Virus record (IMG/VR): IMGVR_UViG_3300008448_013484
Location: 1 to 25,573 of that record
Origin: a virus
Length of the DNA: 25,573 nt
Strand: one strand, 5' to 3'
Below the pieces are notes generated by a model, which was not told the origin of the DNA, made no database searches, and saw only the letters and a program-made list of their open reading frames with translations. Both the position numbers and the translations under genes were made by a program. Numbering within the stretch: position 1 is the first letter of the stretch; each line of letters starts with the position of its first letter. Positions 7,103 to 15,374 of this stretch are shown in pieces.

Positions 7103-8225
7103 TGGCAATTGTTTTCTTAAAATAATTAACTAGGAAGTCGCATAGTTTTTTATCGCCCTCAATGAATGAGAATAAGGCTTCCTGACCTTGAATCTTTTCA
7201 AATTTTGGGAAACCATTTTCTATAAGAAGTTCGTCAAATTCTTCTGTTGATGAAATCCATGCTCCCCTCTTTACCAAAAACTCCCACAAAAACAAAAGGT
7301 CAACAACTTCTTTCTCAACCCAGATTGAATTGCCATTTGTGCGTCCATACTTAATTGGATATGGAATAGTCAAATTGGTTTTTTCGTTAGGTGATTTTTT
7401 GACAGTGACTTTGGCGAAGTGTCCAATAATGGGATTGTTTACTAAATCAATTTTATTGTCGCTGGGATTTTGAAGAATAAGATCTCCCTTATATCGGGAT
7501 TCAAATTCTAAAATCCAGTTGGCAAAGTGAAGCAGCGCATTACCCCCCGTAGCAGAAGTTTGTCGAACTGGTGCTTTGGAATATGGATCGAGTTTGATAT
7601 CGGCACGAACCTGACTAATAAACACCGCCATATGTCCGCGTTTAGCAAGACCAATCGACAATCTTTTCATGAAGTTGGCGGCAATAACTGCTCCACCAGC
7701 AACCTTATTGGAATCTTCGAAGCTTTTATCCAAGTCTCCTTTAGAGATCAATCCATCTACCGAATCAAGCAAAAAGTAATACAGATTACCTTCATCGTTT
7801 CTAGACACTAGCTGACGCATGACATCAACTACTGTTTCATAGATATTGCTTTCAAAAACAAAACAAGTACCCGCCTGCCACTCTTCGGCAGAGAAAACAA
7901 ATTTAATACCAGATCTCTCCTGCATTTCTGTAGAGAGACGACCTTCAGCTTTGATATAAAAGCCTTTGCCATTGGGTGTTTTTTCTAGGAAGTTCTTCAT
8001 GAAAGAAAGCGCAGCACTAGTCTTGCCACCCTCATTCATTCCAACAAATCTATGCAAACCTGGACCTAGGCCACCACCCAATTGTAGGTCAAGCTGCAAT
8101 GATCCGCTGGAAACCTTGTAGTCAATCGATTCTTCAAAATTATAATGATCCGTTGAGTTCTGCTTTAAGAACGAATTCAACACATCATTTGACTTTATTA
8201 CTTCTTTTTCTTTAGTCTTGCTCAT
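7092..8225 (-). CDS. RecA/UvsX-like recombinase
   Basis: 377-aa strand-exchange ATPase of the RecA superfamily. Walker A GMNEGGKT (62-69), Walker B YYFLLDSVDG (D154), and a DNA-binding loop region containing SATGGNALLHF (224-234). E. coli RecA has DAEHA where this protein has IKAEGRL (91-97). The order and spacing match RecA and the T4 UvsX family; UvsX is likely because of the phage context. It would coat single-stranded DNA and drive recombination-dependent replication and repair. The product starts 14 nt inside the end of the upstream 116-aa gene and overlaps the following nuclease gene, so all three are probably co-translated. Confidence 0.92.
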   Translation of the reverse strand: MSKTKEKEVIKSNDVLNSFLKQNSTDHYNFEESIDYKVSSGSLQLDLQLGGGLGPGLHRFVGMNEGGKTSAALSFMKNFLEKTPNGKGFYIKAEGRLSTEMQERSGIKFVFSAEEWQAGTCFVFESNIYETVVDVMRQLVSRNDEGNLYYFLLDSVDGLISKGDLDKSFEDSNKVAGGAVIAANFMKRLSIGLAKRGHMAVFISQVRADIKLDPYSKAPVRQTSATGGNALLHFANWILEFESRYKGDLILQNPSDNKIDLVNNPIIGHFAKVTVKKSPNEKTNLTIPYPIKYGRTNGNSIWVEKEVVDLLFLWEFLVKRGAWISSTEEFDELLIENGFPKFEKIQGQEALFSFIEGDKKLCDFLVNYFKKTIANEV

Positions 8226-8562
8226 TTAAAAAATCTTTTATTGTTTTTGCTGGCTTTGAAATCTCTATATCATCACCAACCTTTTCTCCTATATCATACC
8301 ATTCATACTTCGAAAGATCAACCTTAAAATTAAAGGCGCGGAATTTTTGGTCTAGCGTGTCTTTGAGTTTTTCGCTCACTAGATAAGCTAGTGAATCAAA
8401 TTTCTTATCAAAAGATACAGCATTCATAAACTCCAATGAATAACGATCACATAGATCGTTAAGGAACTTCATTTCTCGCATATAAAACAAACGCTTATCC
8501 TTTGTGGGGACAAGCGTTAGTCTTGCAAGAATATGTTTCTTGTTAATCTTAGACTTTGCCAT
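8212..8562 (-). CDS. Hypothetical protein upstream of the recombinase gene
   Basis: 116 aa, not recognised. It is rich in Lys and Asp, with an N-terminal basic stretch (MAKSKINKKH) and no membrane segment, signal peptide or clear motif. It starts 14 nt inside the end of gmd and ends 14 nt inside the recombinase gene, so it is part of the replication run and not of the sugar island. Its start is one of the few with a plausible Shine-Dalgarno: GGAG about 6 nt before the ATG. A small DNA-binding or recombination-accessory protein is conceivable from position alone. Confidence 0.7.
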   Translation of the reverse strand: MAKSKINKKHILARLTLVPTKDKRLFYMREMKFLNDLCDRYSLEFMNAVSFDKKFDSLAYLVSEKLKDTLDQKFRAFNFKVDLSKYEWYDIGEKVGDDIEISKPAKTIKDFLNEQD

Positions 8563-9613
8563 CTAGCTCCATTATATCGTGAGCTACCATCTTGTCAACA
8601 AGTTTTTTGAAAGATGTTTTGGGTTGCCATCCAAGTTTTTCTCTAGCTTTTGTTGAATCACCCAAAAGCAGATCAACTTCTGCTGGGCGATAAAATTTTT
8701 CATCAATTTCTACAAGCTTAGTTTGTGGCAGTCCAATAAAATCAGATAAATAATTGGGTAATAAATATAAAGTATTTAATTTTTCGCCAACCCAAATACC
8801 TTCGATACCTGCTGCTTGAAATGCTAATTCCACAAATTCTTTAATTGTATGTGTTTCATTGGAAGATAAAACATATTCTTTAGGCTTGTCTTGATTTAAC
8901 ATTAACCATACACCCTCTACAAAATCTTCAGCATCGCTCCAGTCTCTTTTAGCTTCAAGATTACCAAGCTTTAAAGGTTCAAAAGTTATTTTGTTTTCGA
9001 TTGCTTTTTTAATTCTAGCAACATTTTTAGTGATTTTGCGAGTGACAAATTCTTCTCCCCGTCTTGTGCCTTCATGATTGAATAACCAACCTTGAATAGC
9101 ATATAAATTATATGAATCACGATATACTTTAACTAGATGTCTCGCTGAGGCTTTAGAAGCTCCATAAGGACTCCTTGGACGAAGCGGATGTTCTTCGGAC
9201 TGAGGGGCAGTTACAACATCACCAAATTCTTCTGAAGAACCAGCATTATAATAACGGCAATGTGGAGCGTATTTGCGTATAGCTTCTAGTTGATATAATA
9301 CTGGCATGCAATTGGTTTGCATATGATGCATAGGCATATTCCAACTATTTCCAACAAAAGAATTTGCGGCAAAATTAATAAAATAATCTGGCTGCTCATC
9401 ACGAATAATTAATGATGTATTCATTGCGTCAGCAATATCTAAATCAATTAATTTAAATCGAGGATTATTTAGTAAATGTTGTATGTTTTTATGATTCGGC
9501 ACACTCAATCTTCTTATGCCAGCTATAATAATATAATCGGTATTCTTCAGAAGATAGTCAGCCATGAAGCTGCCATCTTGGCCTGTTATCCCAGTGATAA
9601 TAACTTTTTTCAT
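8549..9613 (-). CDS. gmd: GDP-mannose 4,6-dehydratase
   Basis: 354-aa extended SDR that converts GDP-D-mannose to GDP-4-keto-6-deoxy-D-mannose. Rossmann motif TGITGQDGS with GxxGxxG at 8-14, GSSEEFG near 125 (the catalytic Ser/Glu region), catalytic Y150 and K154 in YGASK, and the family stretch NHEGTRRGEEFVTRKI. Length is close to the family norm (about 345-375). It is the last gene of the sugar island, overlaps the upstream ColD-like gene by 4 nt, and runs 14 nt into the 116-aa gene of the replication block. GDP-mannose must come from the host, since no mannose pyrophosphorylase is visible. Together with the next two upstream genes it fits GDP-colitose synthesis. Confidence 0.93.
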   Translation of the reverse strand: MKKVIITGITGQDGSFMADYLLKNTDYIIIAGIRRLSVPNHKNIQHLLNNPRFKLIDLDIADAMNTSLIIRDEQPDYFINFAANSFVGNSWNMPMHHMQTNCMPVLYQLEAIRKYAPHCRYYNAGSSEEFGDVVTAPQSEEHPLRPRSPYGASKASARHLVKVYRDSYNLYAIQGWLFNHEGTRRGEEFVTRKITKNVARIKKAIENKITFEPLKLGNLEAKRDWSDAEDFVEGVWLMLNQDKPKEYVLSSNETHTIKEFVELAFQAAGIEGIWVGEKLNTLYLLPNYLSDFIGLPQTKLVEIDEKFYRPAEVDLLLGDSTKAREKLGWQPKTSFKKLVDKMVAHDIMELDGKV

Positions 9614-10755
9614 ATGGTGGAATTAATAAAATTAACTAAATTTAAAATTTGTTTTTCTTGTACATTATAATGCAAACCAACATAAAAACAATATTTATGT
9701 AAAAAATCGCTATTTGGAAAATTATTAGCATTTCCAAATTTACTATAGCAGGTTTGTCTTAATAAATTACCAGAAATAATAGGACGAGTTTCTATTTGAT
9801 TTGTTTCACAAAATTCAAATATTTTTTGTTTTTGTTCTTGATTTTCGCAAATAATTGGCAGACAAAATGGAGAGTGTTTCTTTTCTGTTTCTATTTTATA
9901 ATTAAATTTTAATAATTTATTAGCATATAGATTAAAAAGTTTTTCTCTTTTTTTCTTCAATTTTGCTATTCTTTTAAAATCTAAAAGGCCAATAAAGGCA
10001 TGTATATCACTATTCCTAAAATTGTTTCCAAAACAATAGAAATCAAATCTAGCATCAACATCTGGATTAGCATATTTTTCTGGTTCAGCAATGCTTCTTG
10101 TCATACCATGATTTCTTAACATAAGAAAATATTCATACTCTTCATACGAATTTGTAAAAATAAATCCACCTTCTACGCTTTGAATTTGATGTCCAAAATA
10201 AGTACTGGTAGTGCTAGTAAAAAAAGATGAAATATTTTTATTACGAAAAGAACCAAAAGTATTTTCACAATTATCCATCATAATTTTTACTTGATACTTC
10301 TCTCCTATTTCTTTTAATCGATTTATATCTGGAACAAATCCAATTAAACTTGTGACAAAAACACAAGCAACTGAATTATTATTTTCCTTCAAATAAGTTT
10401 CTAAAGCATCTAAATCTAAAGAAAAGTCTGATAGAGAAATATCTAAGAAAATCGGCTCAAAGCCCTCTCGTATAAATGGAGAAATTGATGTTGTCCAAGT
10501 TGTAGATGGAAATATAATCTGTTTTTTTTCTTCTTTGTTATGATCTTTTAGATACATAGCTAGAACAGTATTAGCAGTAGAACCGCTAGAAACAAATACA
10601 GCATATTTTGATCCAATATATTGAGCCATCTGTTCTTCAAAAAGTCGAACTTTTGAATTCATAGTCCAAAAATTCTTTTTTTGCAAGAAGAAGCGGCATA
10701 TTTTCAATCTATCAAAAAAGCTAAAATTTGAATCATTTAATTTCCAAGGTTTCAT
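9610..10755 (-). CDS. colD: GDP-4-keto-6-deoxymannose 3-dehydratase, ColD-like
   Basis: 381-aa member of the DegT/DnrJ/EryC1 PLP-enzyme fold. The key observation is that the residue holding PLP as a Schiff base in aminotransferases is H189 (GHQIQSVEGG; six residues before E195), not Lys. In ColD and RfbH the same Lys-to-His change turns the fold into a 3-dehydratase that removes the C3 hydroxyl. Other motifs: SSGSTAN (57-63, phosphate binding) and DNCEN (D161, PLP ring nitrogen). Neighbours on either side are Gmd and an Fcl/ColC-like reductase, the gene set of the GDP-L-colitose pathway. It overlaps the upstream gene by 23 nt and the downstream one by ATGA. An aminotransferase function is unlikely without the lysine. 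Confidence 0.85.
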   Translation of the reverse strand: MKPWKLNDSNFSFFDRLKICRFFLQKKNFWTMNSKVRLFEEQMAQYIGSKYAVFVSSGSTANTVLAMYLKDHNKEEKKQIIFPSTTWTTSISPFIREGFEPIFLDISLSDFSLDLDALETYLKENNNSVACVFVTSLIGFVPDINRLKEIGEKYQVKIMMDNCENTFGSFRNKNISSFFTSTTSTYFGHQIQSVEGGFIFTNSYEEYEYFLMLRNHGMTRSIAEPEKYANPDVDARFDFYCFGNNFRNSDIHAFIGLLDFKRIAKLKKKREKLFNLYANKLLKFNYKIETEKKHSPFCLPIICENQEQKQKIFEFCETNQIETRPIISGNLLRQTCYSKFGNANNFPNSDFLHKYCFYVGLHYNVQEKQILNLVNFINSTI

Positions 10756-11656
10756 TATTTTTTTTTAGATATGTTTTTAAAATTCCTTCAGATAAAGGTG
10801 TGAATTGAAAATCTGGATAGTCTTTTAGAAACTTTTCAGACGATGCATCTTTTCTAAATTGGCCATCAGGTTTGCTTTTATCCCAAATAATTTTTAAATA
10901 ATCAGCATTGCAAGCTTTTAAAGCAACTTCTGCAATTTGTTTTATACTCAAATTCTCTGGTGTGCAGATATTATAACTAAAGTTCTTTGTGTTTTCAATA
11001 GTTAATGTAATTGCTTTTGCTAAATCTTCTGCATACATGAACTGTCTCAAAGGCGAACCAGACCCAAATAATTCTATAGCGCCTTGATTTTTTTGTTTAG
11101 CTAAAATAATTTTTTTAATTAAGCTAGATAAAAAATGTGCTTTATTACCTTCAAAATGATCATGTTCTGAATATAGATTACATGGAATTAAGTATGAATA
11201 TTGAGTTCCATATTGTTCATTATAGGAATCCATTTGTACAGCCATACATCTTTTCGCATATCCATAAGCAAAATTAGTTTTAGTGGGTGGTCCCAAATGT
11301 AAATATTCTTCTTTAATGGGATACTGAGATTTGGATAAAACATCTGGATATATACAAGTACTTAATATGCTAACAACTTTTTTTATTCCAAGCGAATAAG
11401 CGCATTTAATCACATTACTATTAATATATATATTATCATCAAAAAATCCAACAGGATCATTTATGTTATCTAATATTCCTCCCACTTTCGCAGCTAAATG
11501 TATGATAGCATCAGGTTTATGAAATTTAAATACTTCGTAAGTATTATTAAAATTTCTTAAATCGCAATCGGCACTCGAAAGATAAATTGCATTGGGCAAA
11601 AATTTTTTTAAATGTTTTCCAACCATGCTGGAGCCACCAGTAACTAATATTTTCAT
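10733..11656 (-). CDS. GDP-L-colitose synthase or GDP-L-fucose synthase (Fcl/ColC family)
   Basis: 307-aa SDR epimerase/reductase. Rossmann motif GGSSMVG (7-13), the family active-site pattern STCIYPD (S99, C101), catalytic Y131 and K135 in YGYAK, H165 in NLYSEHDHF, and PLRQFMYAEDLA later. This is the Fcl/GFUS signature. ColC, the C5 epimerase and C4 reductase that completes GDP-colitose, belongs to the same family. The ColD-like gene immediately downstream favours ColC; with Gmd alone it would make GDP-fucose. Its ATG overlaps the stop of the preceding glycosyltransferase gene by 4 nt. The sequence alone cannot separate the two specificities. Confidence 0.88.
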   Translation of the reverse strand: MKILVTGGSSMVGKHLKKFLPNAIYLSSADCDLRNFNNTYEVFKFHKPDAIIHLAAKVGGILDNINDPVGFFDDNIYINSNVIKCAYSLGIKKVVSILSTCIYPDVLSKSQYPIKEEYLHLGPPTKTNFAYGYAKRCMAVQMDSYNEQYGTQYSYLIPCNLYSEHDHFEGNKAHFLSSLIKKIILAKQKNQGAIELFGSGSPLRQFMYAEDLAKAITLTIENTKNFSYNICTPENLSIKQIAEVALKACNADYLKIIWDKSKPDGQFRKDASSEKFLKDYPDFQFTPLSEGILKTYLKKNNETLEIK

Positions 11657-12462
11657 AAGTTAAAATCTTTATCAAAGAAGTCTCCACAATTGCACATGCT
11701 TTTAAAAAATTTTTTAGTTTCTGAGTTGAATGCTTGATTGATCCAATAATTTATTATGTGAATAAATGAAGAGTCGTCTAAATTTCCTAAACCCTCGCAA
11801 TAATGAAATACTTTAATTTGTTTTTTATCATGAGAGTATAATTTATTATCAAGAACTTTCCAATGATTTGTGTAATTATGCCAAGGTTTTTCTCCTGACT
11901 GGGCAGCTACATTTCCTTTTGATCTAACATTATAAATAACTTCGGATTTATCATAAGGATAATCTATTATTTTATAAGAATAATTATTAATATTATTCCA
12001 AATAATTTGATTCAATGCTCCTTGTTCATAATAACTTGTTGAGTAATTTTTTGTAATTTCACATATTTTATATAAGAAAGATAAATTATTAATACATAAA
12101 ACATCTGCATTTAAATGTGTTTCATGATCTGGAGTAGTTACATATTCAGTAGATAACTGATATGGATAATCTAATGTCGCTAAAATATCTTCACTAGAAT
12201 CTAAAAACTCAAAAAGTCTAGCGCATGTTATTGTGTCCGCTCCTAAAAATATAGATTTTTTTATATTTTCTTTTAAGCAAATTGATAATGCTTGTTCAAA
12301 TTTATCAACCGCATGATAAACTGAATAATCATTTTTATTTAAAATAATTATTCTAATATCTGGATGATAATACTTAAAACTGTTAATCGCGCATTCTAAC
12401 AGTTTATCATATCTGTTAGAATCGGAATAAAAAAAACAAGCTGTATTAGCTAAATAATTCAT
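11653..12462 (-). CDS. GT-A-type glycosyltransferase (GT8-like)
   Basis: 269 aa resembling nucleotide-diphospho-sugar transferases of the GT8/GT77 kind. Residues 1-60 carry an N-terminal beta/alpha start (NTACFFYSDSNRYDKLLECA), then IFLGADTI (72-78, an xDT motif in place of DxD), LNADVLCIN, YYEQGALNQIIW and a C-terminal KVFHYCEGLG with the His typical of these enzymes. No signal peptide or membrane segment is seen, so it is probably cytoplasmic. It is joined by a 4-nt overlap to both neighbours. Donor and acceptor are unknown; the neighbouring genes suggest a dideoxyhexose donor. Confidence 0.7.
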   Translation of the reverse strand: MNYLANTACFFYSDSNRYDKLLECAINSFKYYHPDIRIIILNKNDYSVYHAVDKFEQALSICLKENIKKSIFLGADTITCARLFEFLDSSEDILATLDYPYQLSTEYVTTPDHETHLNADVLCINNLSFLYKICEITKNYSTSYYEQGALNQIIWNNINNYSYKIIDYPYDKSEVIYNVRSKGNVAAQSGEKPWHNYTNHWKVLDNKLYSHDKKQIKVFHYCEGLGNLDDSSFIHIINYWINQAFNSETKKFFKSMCNCGDFFDKDFNL

Positions 12463-13268
12463 TGCGATAATATTGATTGTATAGCAGCTTTAGTTTCTAT
12501 AAATTTTAGATTTATTTTTTTTATTTTTTCTGCACTGCCAGTATAGTTAAATAAGTAGGGTAATTTTTGTATCTCAATACCGTTACCATAAATTATTTTA
12601 ATGATATCTGTTAATTTATATTTTTTTTCATAACATAAATTAATGTCTTTTGGAAGGTGGTTTCCATTGATAATATAATACTCTAATATAGAAATAAAAT
12701 CTTTTATATAAAAAAAGTCCATATATTTATTTCCATGTATTTCTGGGGGTAGTCCATTTTTGAATCGAGTTATATTATTTTTAATAAATCGTGTGTCATT
12801 TTCGTTCTCATCAAAAATACCAAATATTCTAAAATTTATAATATTATTATTAATTTGTTGGATTCGTTTGCTAATTAGATTTTTTGAAAATCCATAATAA
12901 TCTTTGGGTATACATGAAAAGATATCTTCTTCTTTTGCATTAAAAATATGTTGAGACATATCAAATTCTGCACCAGATCCAATATTAAATATAAATTTAA
13001 CTTTATCCTTATAAAGTAATAAATTTTCGAACATTAACAAGTTTTTATAAACAATCGAAGCGTCATACTGAATATTTCTATGACCACCTTCAATTGCTGT
13101 ATGTATAATTATATCTGGTTTTATATCTGATAATTGCTTTATTATACTATCTTTATCTAATAAATTTGAATTGTCTCTATTTAAAGAAATTAATTCATAT
13201 TTATCTTTTAAATAAAGAGAAATGCTTTTAGCAATATATCCATTTCCACCAGTTATTAGTATTTTCAT
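12459..13268 (-). CDS. NAD(P)-dependent SDR epimerase/reductase
   Basis: 269-aa short extended SDR. Rossmann TGGNGYIA (6-13), GSGAEFD (97-103) supplying the active-site Ser, and YYGFSK with Y125 and K129. The length is that of sugar 4-ketoreductases. It follows the E1 beta gene by ATGA overlap, so it probably acts last in the second dideoxysugar pathway by reducing a keto group, as Tyv/Abe/Prt-type or YerF-type reductases do. The exact substrate is inferred only. Very AT-rich compared with the replication genes. Confidence 0.75.
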   Translation of the reverse strand: MKILITGGNGYIAKSISLYLKDKYELISLNRDNSNLLDKDSIIKQLSDIKPDIIIHTAIEGGHRNIQYDASIVYKNLLMFENLLLYKDKVKFIFNIGSGAEFDMSQHIFNAKEEDIFSCIPKDYYGFSKNLISKRIQQINNNIINFRIFGIFDENENDTRFIKNNITRFKNGLPPEIHGNKYMDFFYIKDFISILEYYIINGNHLPKDINLCYEKKYKLTDIIKIIYGNGIEIQKLPYLFNYTGSAEKIKKINLKFIETKAAIQSILSQ

Positions 13269-13801
13269 TTTTCTTTACTAAAGTCTCCGAATTCTACTAA
13301 CATAGTACTCTTGCCATCTGTTCTATTAAGAGCTTTCTCATAAGCAGGTAAAATATCTTCTGGTTCGATTAACTCGATAATATCGAGGGTTTTGCACATC
13401 AATCTAAAGGCTTCTGCAAAATTACCTTTATGTTGATCCTGTGGATCTACGGGGCGTTCACTACCTACTGCTACTCTGATAATAACTTTAGGCAAGCATT
13501 TACCTCTTGACATTAATGGAATTTTATCTAAATGATTAACTATTTGATCTGTACCCATTAGTAAAAAGTTCCATCTGGGAATAACTGAAACTGGTATCAT
13601 ACCTTCAATAGCCATTCCATTAACAATACCTGATTGTAAATATTCCGCTACGGGAAACTCCATTTTTTTATGATCAGGTATATGCGTTAACGAATCATAA
13701 AGACCTGTACCTTCATACTCTACAGCTTGACCAATAAAAACTGTTTGTGGATGCTCGGCAAGCAAGGACATTGCTTTTTTTATTTCATTAAGATATTTCA
13801 T
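13265..13801 (-). CDS. ThDP-dependent E1 beta-like subunit (pyrimidine-binding domain only)
   Basis: 178 aa related to the beta subunit of pyruvate/acetoin dehydrogenase E1 and to the Pyr domain of transketolase. The conserved activating glutamate is E53 in FPVAEYLQSGIVNGMA; GTDQIVNH and PKVIIRVAVGSERP follow, and then an EPED stretch where the Pyr domain ends. Normal E1 beta is about 320-340 aa; the C-terminal transketolase_C domain, which binds E2 in dehydrogenase complexes, is missing. It starts 2 nt after the stop of the E1 alpha-like gene, so the two products are expected to form one enzyme. See the findings for a possible role in branched-sugar synthesis. Confidence 0.82.
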   Translation of the reverse strand: MKYLNEIKKAMSLLAEHPQTVFIGQAVEYEGTGLYDSLTHIPDHKKMEFPVAEYLQSGIVNGMAIEGMIPVSVIPRWNFLLMGTDQIVNHLDKIPLMSRGKCLPKVIIRVAVGSERPVDPQDQHKGNFAEAFRLMCKTLDIIELIEPEDILPAYEKALNRTDGKSTMLVEFGDFSKEK

Positions 13802-13803
13802 AA

Positions 13804-14433
13804 TTAAAATTGTACACGTTTACCTGCCCCAGCATGAGGATACTTATTATTATCATATTGATAATAAATTAAATTTCTCTGTCTAAGAATACCACCATTA
13901 TATTTATTTTCTAGAAAATAAGGGGTTGTTCTGTTCCATACATTATTAGTTGGAGTGCATACAGATTTTCCATTATCTTCCACAATAAAAGTAATTGGTA
14001 GGTCATGATTTAAGCTATATTTATAGGCTTCATGAAAAGCTCCTGTTTCTGCGCTCATATCACCAACCCAACACCAAACTCTATTAGATTTATTTTTTAA
14101 TTTAATAGCTAAAGCGATACCAGCAGCAATAGATGGAATACCACCAACAATTGAACTACAAATAAATTTATACTCAGGTAGTGTCATTACCATTGATTTA
14201 CCATTTATAATATTTTCTTTGAGAATTTCATGCGGTATTCCTTTTAAAAGTCCTTGATAATGATTTCTCCATGTGCAGCATACCCAATCCTCTTCAATAT
14301 TGATATCTTTAAAAATTTCTATCATGATATCTTCATTACCATGATATAAGTGAATAGGCGCTCTAATAGCACCACTATCAAATGTGTCGCCAATTTCACG
14401 CTCAAATTTAATTAATTGTTCTGCTGTTACCAT
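13804..14433 (-). CDS. ThDP-dependent E1 alpha-like subunit (diphosphate-binding domain)
   Basis: 209 aa related to E1 alpha of 2-oxo-acid dehydrogenases and the PP domain of transketolase. The thiamin diphosphate motif is present: GDM (124-126), 26 residues, then DN (153-154), a GDG-x26-NN variant. Before it are RNHYQGLLKG (56-65, the YRDHG region) and SSIVGGIPSIAAGIALA. Normal E1 alpha is about 320-370 aa, so the C-terminal part is short. There is no lipoyl E2 or E3 gene in the window. The gene overlaps the RmlB-like gene by 7 nt and precedes the E1 beta-like gene directly. This pair resembles the E1-like AviB1/AviB2 proteins linked to a two-carbon branch on the eurekanate sugar of avilamycin; the similarity is recalled, not computed. 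Confidence 0.82.
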   Translation of the reverse strand: MVTAEQLIKFEREIGDTFDSGAIRAPIHLYHGNEDIMIEIFKDINIEEDWVCCTWRNHYQGLLKGIPHEILKENIINGKSMVMTLPEYKFICSSIVGGIPSIAAGIALAIKLKNKSNRVWCWVGDMSAETGAFHEAYKYSLNHDLPITFIVEDNGKSVCTPTNNVWNRTTPYFLENKYNGGILRQRNLIYYQYDNNKYPHAGAGKRVQF

Positions 14434-15374
14434 ATATATATTCTTTTATAATACTCTACAATATCTGAAAGCTCTTTATCAAAATCAGCCTCTGGTTTCC
14501 AACCTAAAGACCTAAGCTTGCTATCATCAAGAGCATATCTAAGATCTTGACCGTCTCTATTATAAGAGAAATCAATACAATCTTCAATATCTTTACCATT
14601 ATAAAGATTAGCTATTTTAGCGAATGTCTCATAGTTACTCTGTTCATAATCTCCATTAATATTATAAATTTCATTTTTTACTTCTTTTTCGATTATAGTA
14701 ATAATTGCATTTGCAGTATCACGCGCATGCAACCAATTGCGTATAGGAGTACCATTATTATGAAGAGGTAATTTCTTATTTAATTTTAGATATTTGCAAG
14801 CCTTGGGAATAAGCTTTTCTACATATTGTCCTATGCCATAATTATTAGTTGGTCTAACTATAATATATGGAATGCCATAAGTGCGATTCCAAGCTAATAC
14901 TAACATATCTGCTGCTGCTTTTGTAGCGGAATATGGATTGCTTGGCTTGAGCAAATCATCTTCTGTGTGAACTCCATTTATAATATCACCATAAACTTCA
15001 TCAGTACTAAAGTGTAATAATGTAGGTTTTTTATTTGTTTCTTGTCTATAGTTTTTTATTAATTCAAGGAGATTATGAACACCATTAATATTTGATGATA
15101 TAAATTCATTGCTATTCGCTATAGAATTACCAACATGAGTTTCTGCCGCAGTATTAATAATATAATCACATTCGTAAAGAAATTTTAATTCATTAATGTC
15201 GCAATGCACAAATGAAAAATTTTCATACTTTTGAAATTCTTTGAGTAATGTTGTATTGGCGGCGTATGTAATTTTATCGACACCCTTTACATACCAACCT
15301 TTTTCTAAACATAATCTAGTCACATAAGAACCAATAAATCCAAGACATCCAGTAATATATACTACTTTTTTCAT
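14427..15374 (-). CDS. NDP-glucose 4,6-dehydratase, RmlB-like
   Basis: 315-aa extended SDR of the RmlB type, which forms NDP-4-keto-6-deoxyglucose. Seen: TGCLGFIG (8-15), TAAETHVGNSI (75-85), STDEVYGD (123-130, with the catalytic Asp125-Glu126 pair), YSATK (148-152), RPTNNYG and PIRNWLHARD. These favour dTDP-glucose 4,6-dehydratase; CDP-glucose 4,6-dehydratase (RfbG) would be the usual partner of an RfbH enzyme but has a different signature. No nucleotidyltransferase gene is in the window, so NDP-glucose must come from the host or from phage genes elsewhere. It overlaps the RfbH-like gene by 4 nt. Confidence 0.88.
   Translation of the reverse strand: MKKVVYITGCLGFIGSYVTRLCLEKGWYVKGVDKITYAANTTLLKEFQKYENFSFVHCDINELKFLYECDYIINTAAETHVGNSIANSNEFISSNINGVHNLLELIKNYRQETNKKPTLLHFSTDEVYGDIINGVHTEDDLLKPSNPYSATKAAADMLVLAWNRTYGIPYIIVRPTNNYGIGQYVEKLIPKACKYLKLNKKLPLHNNGTPIRNWLHARDTANAIITIIEKEVKNEIYNINGDYEQSNYETFAKIANLYNGKDIEDCIDFSYNRDGQDLRYALDDSKLRSLGWKPEADFDKELSDIVEYYKRIYIW

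Noticed and set aside
9610-10755. GDP-perosamine synthase (aminotransferase)
   Set aside because: The required PLP lysine is replaced by H189, as in ColD.
13265-14433. Pyruvate dehydrogenase for central metabolism
   Set aside because: Both subunits are short, the E2-docking domain is missing, no E2/E3 is present and the genes are embedded among sugar-nucleotide genes.
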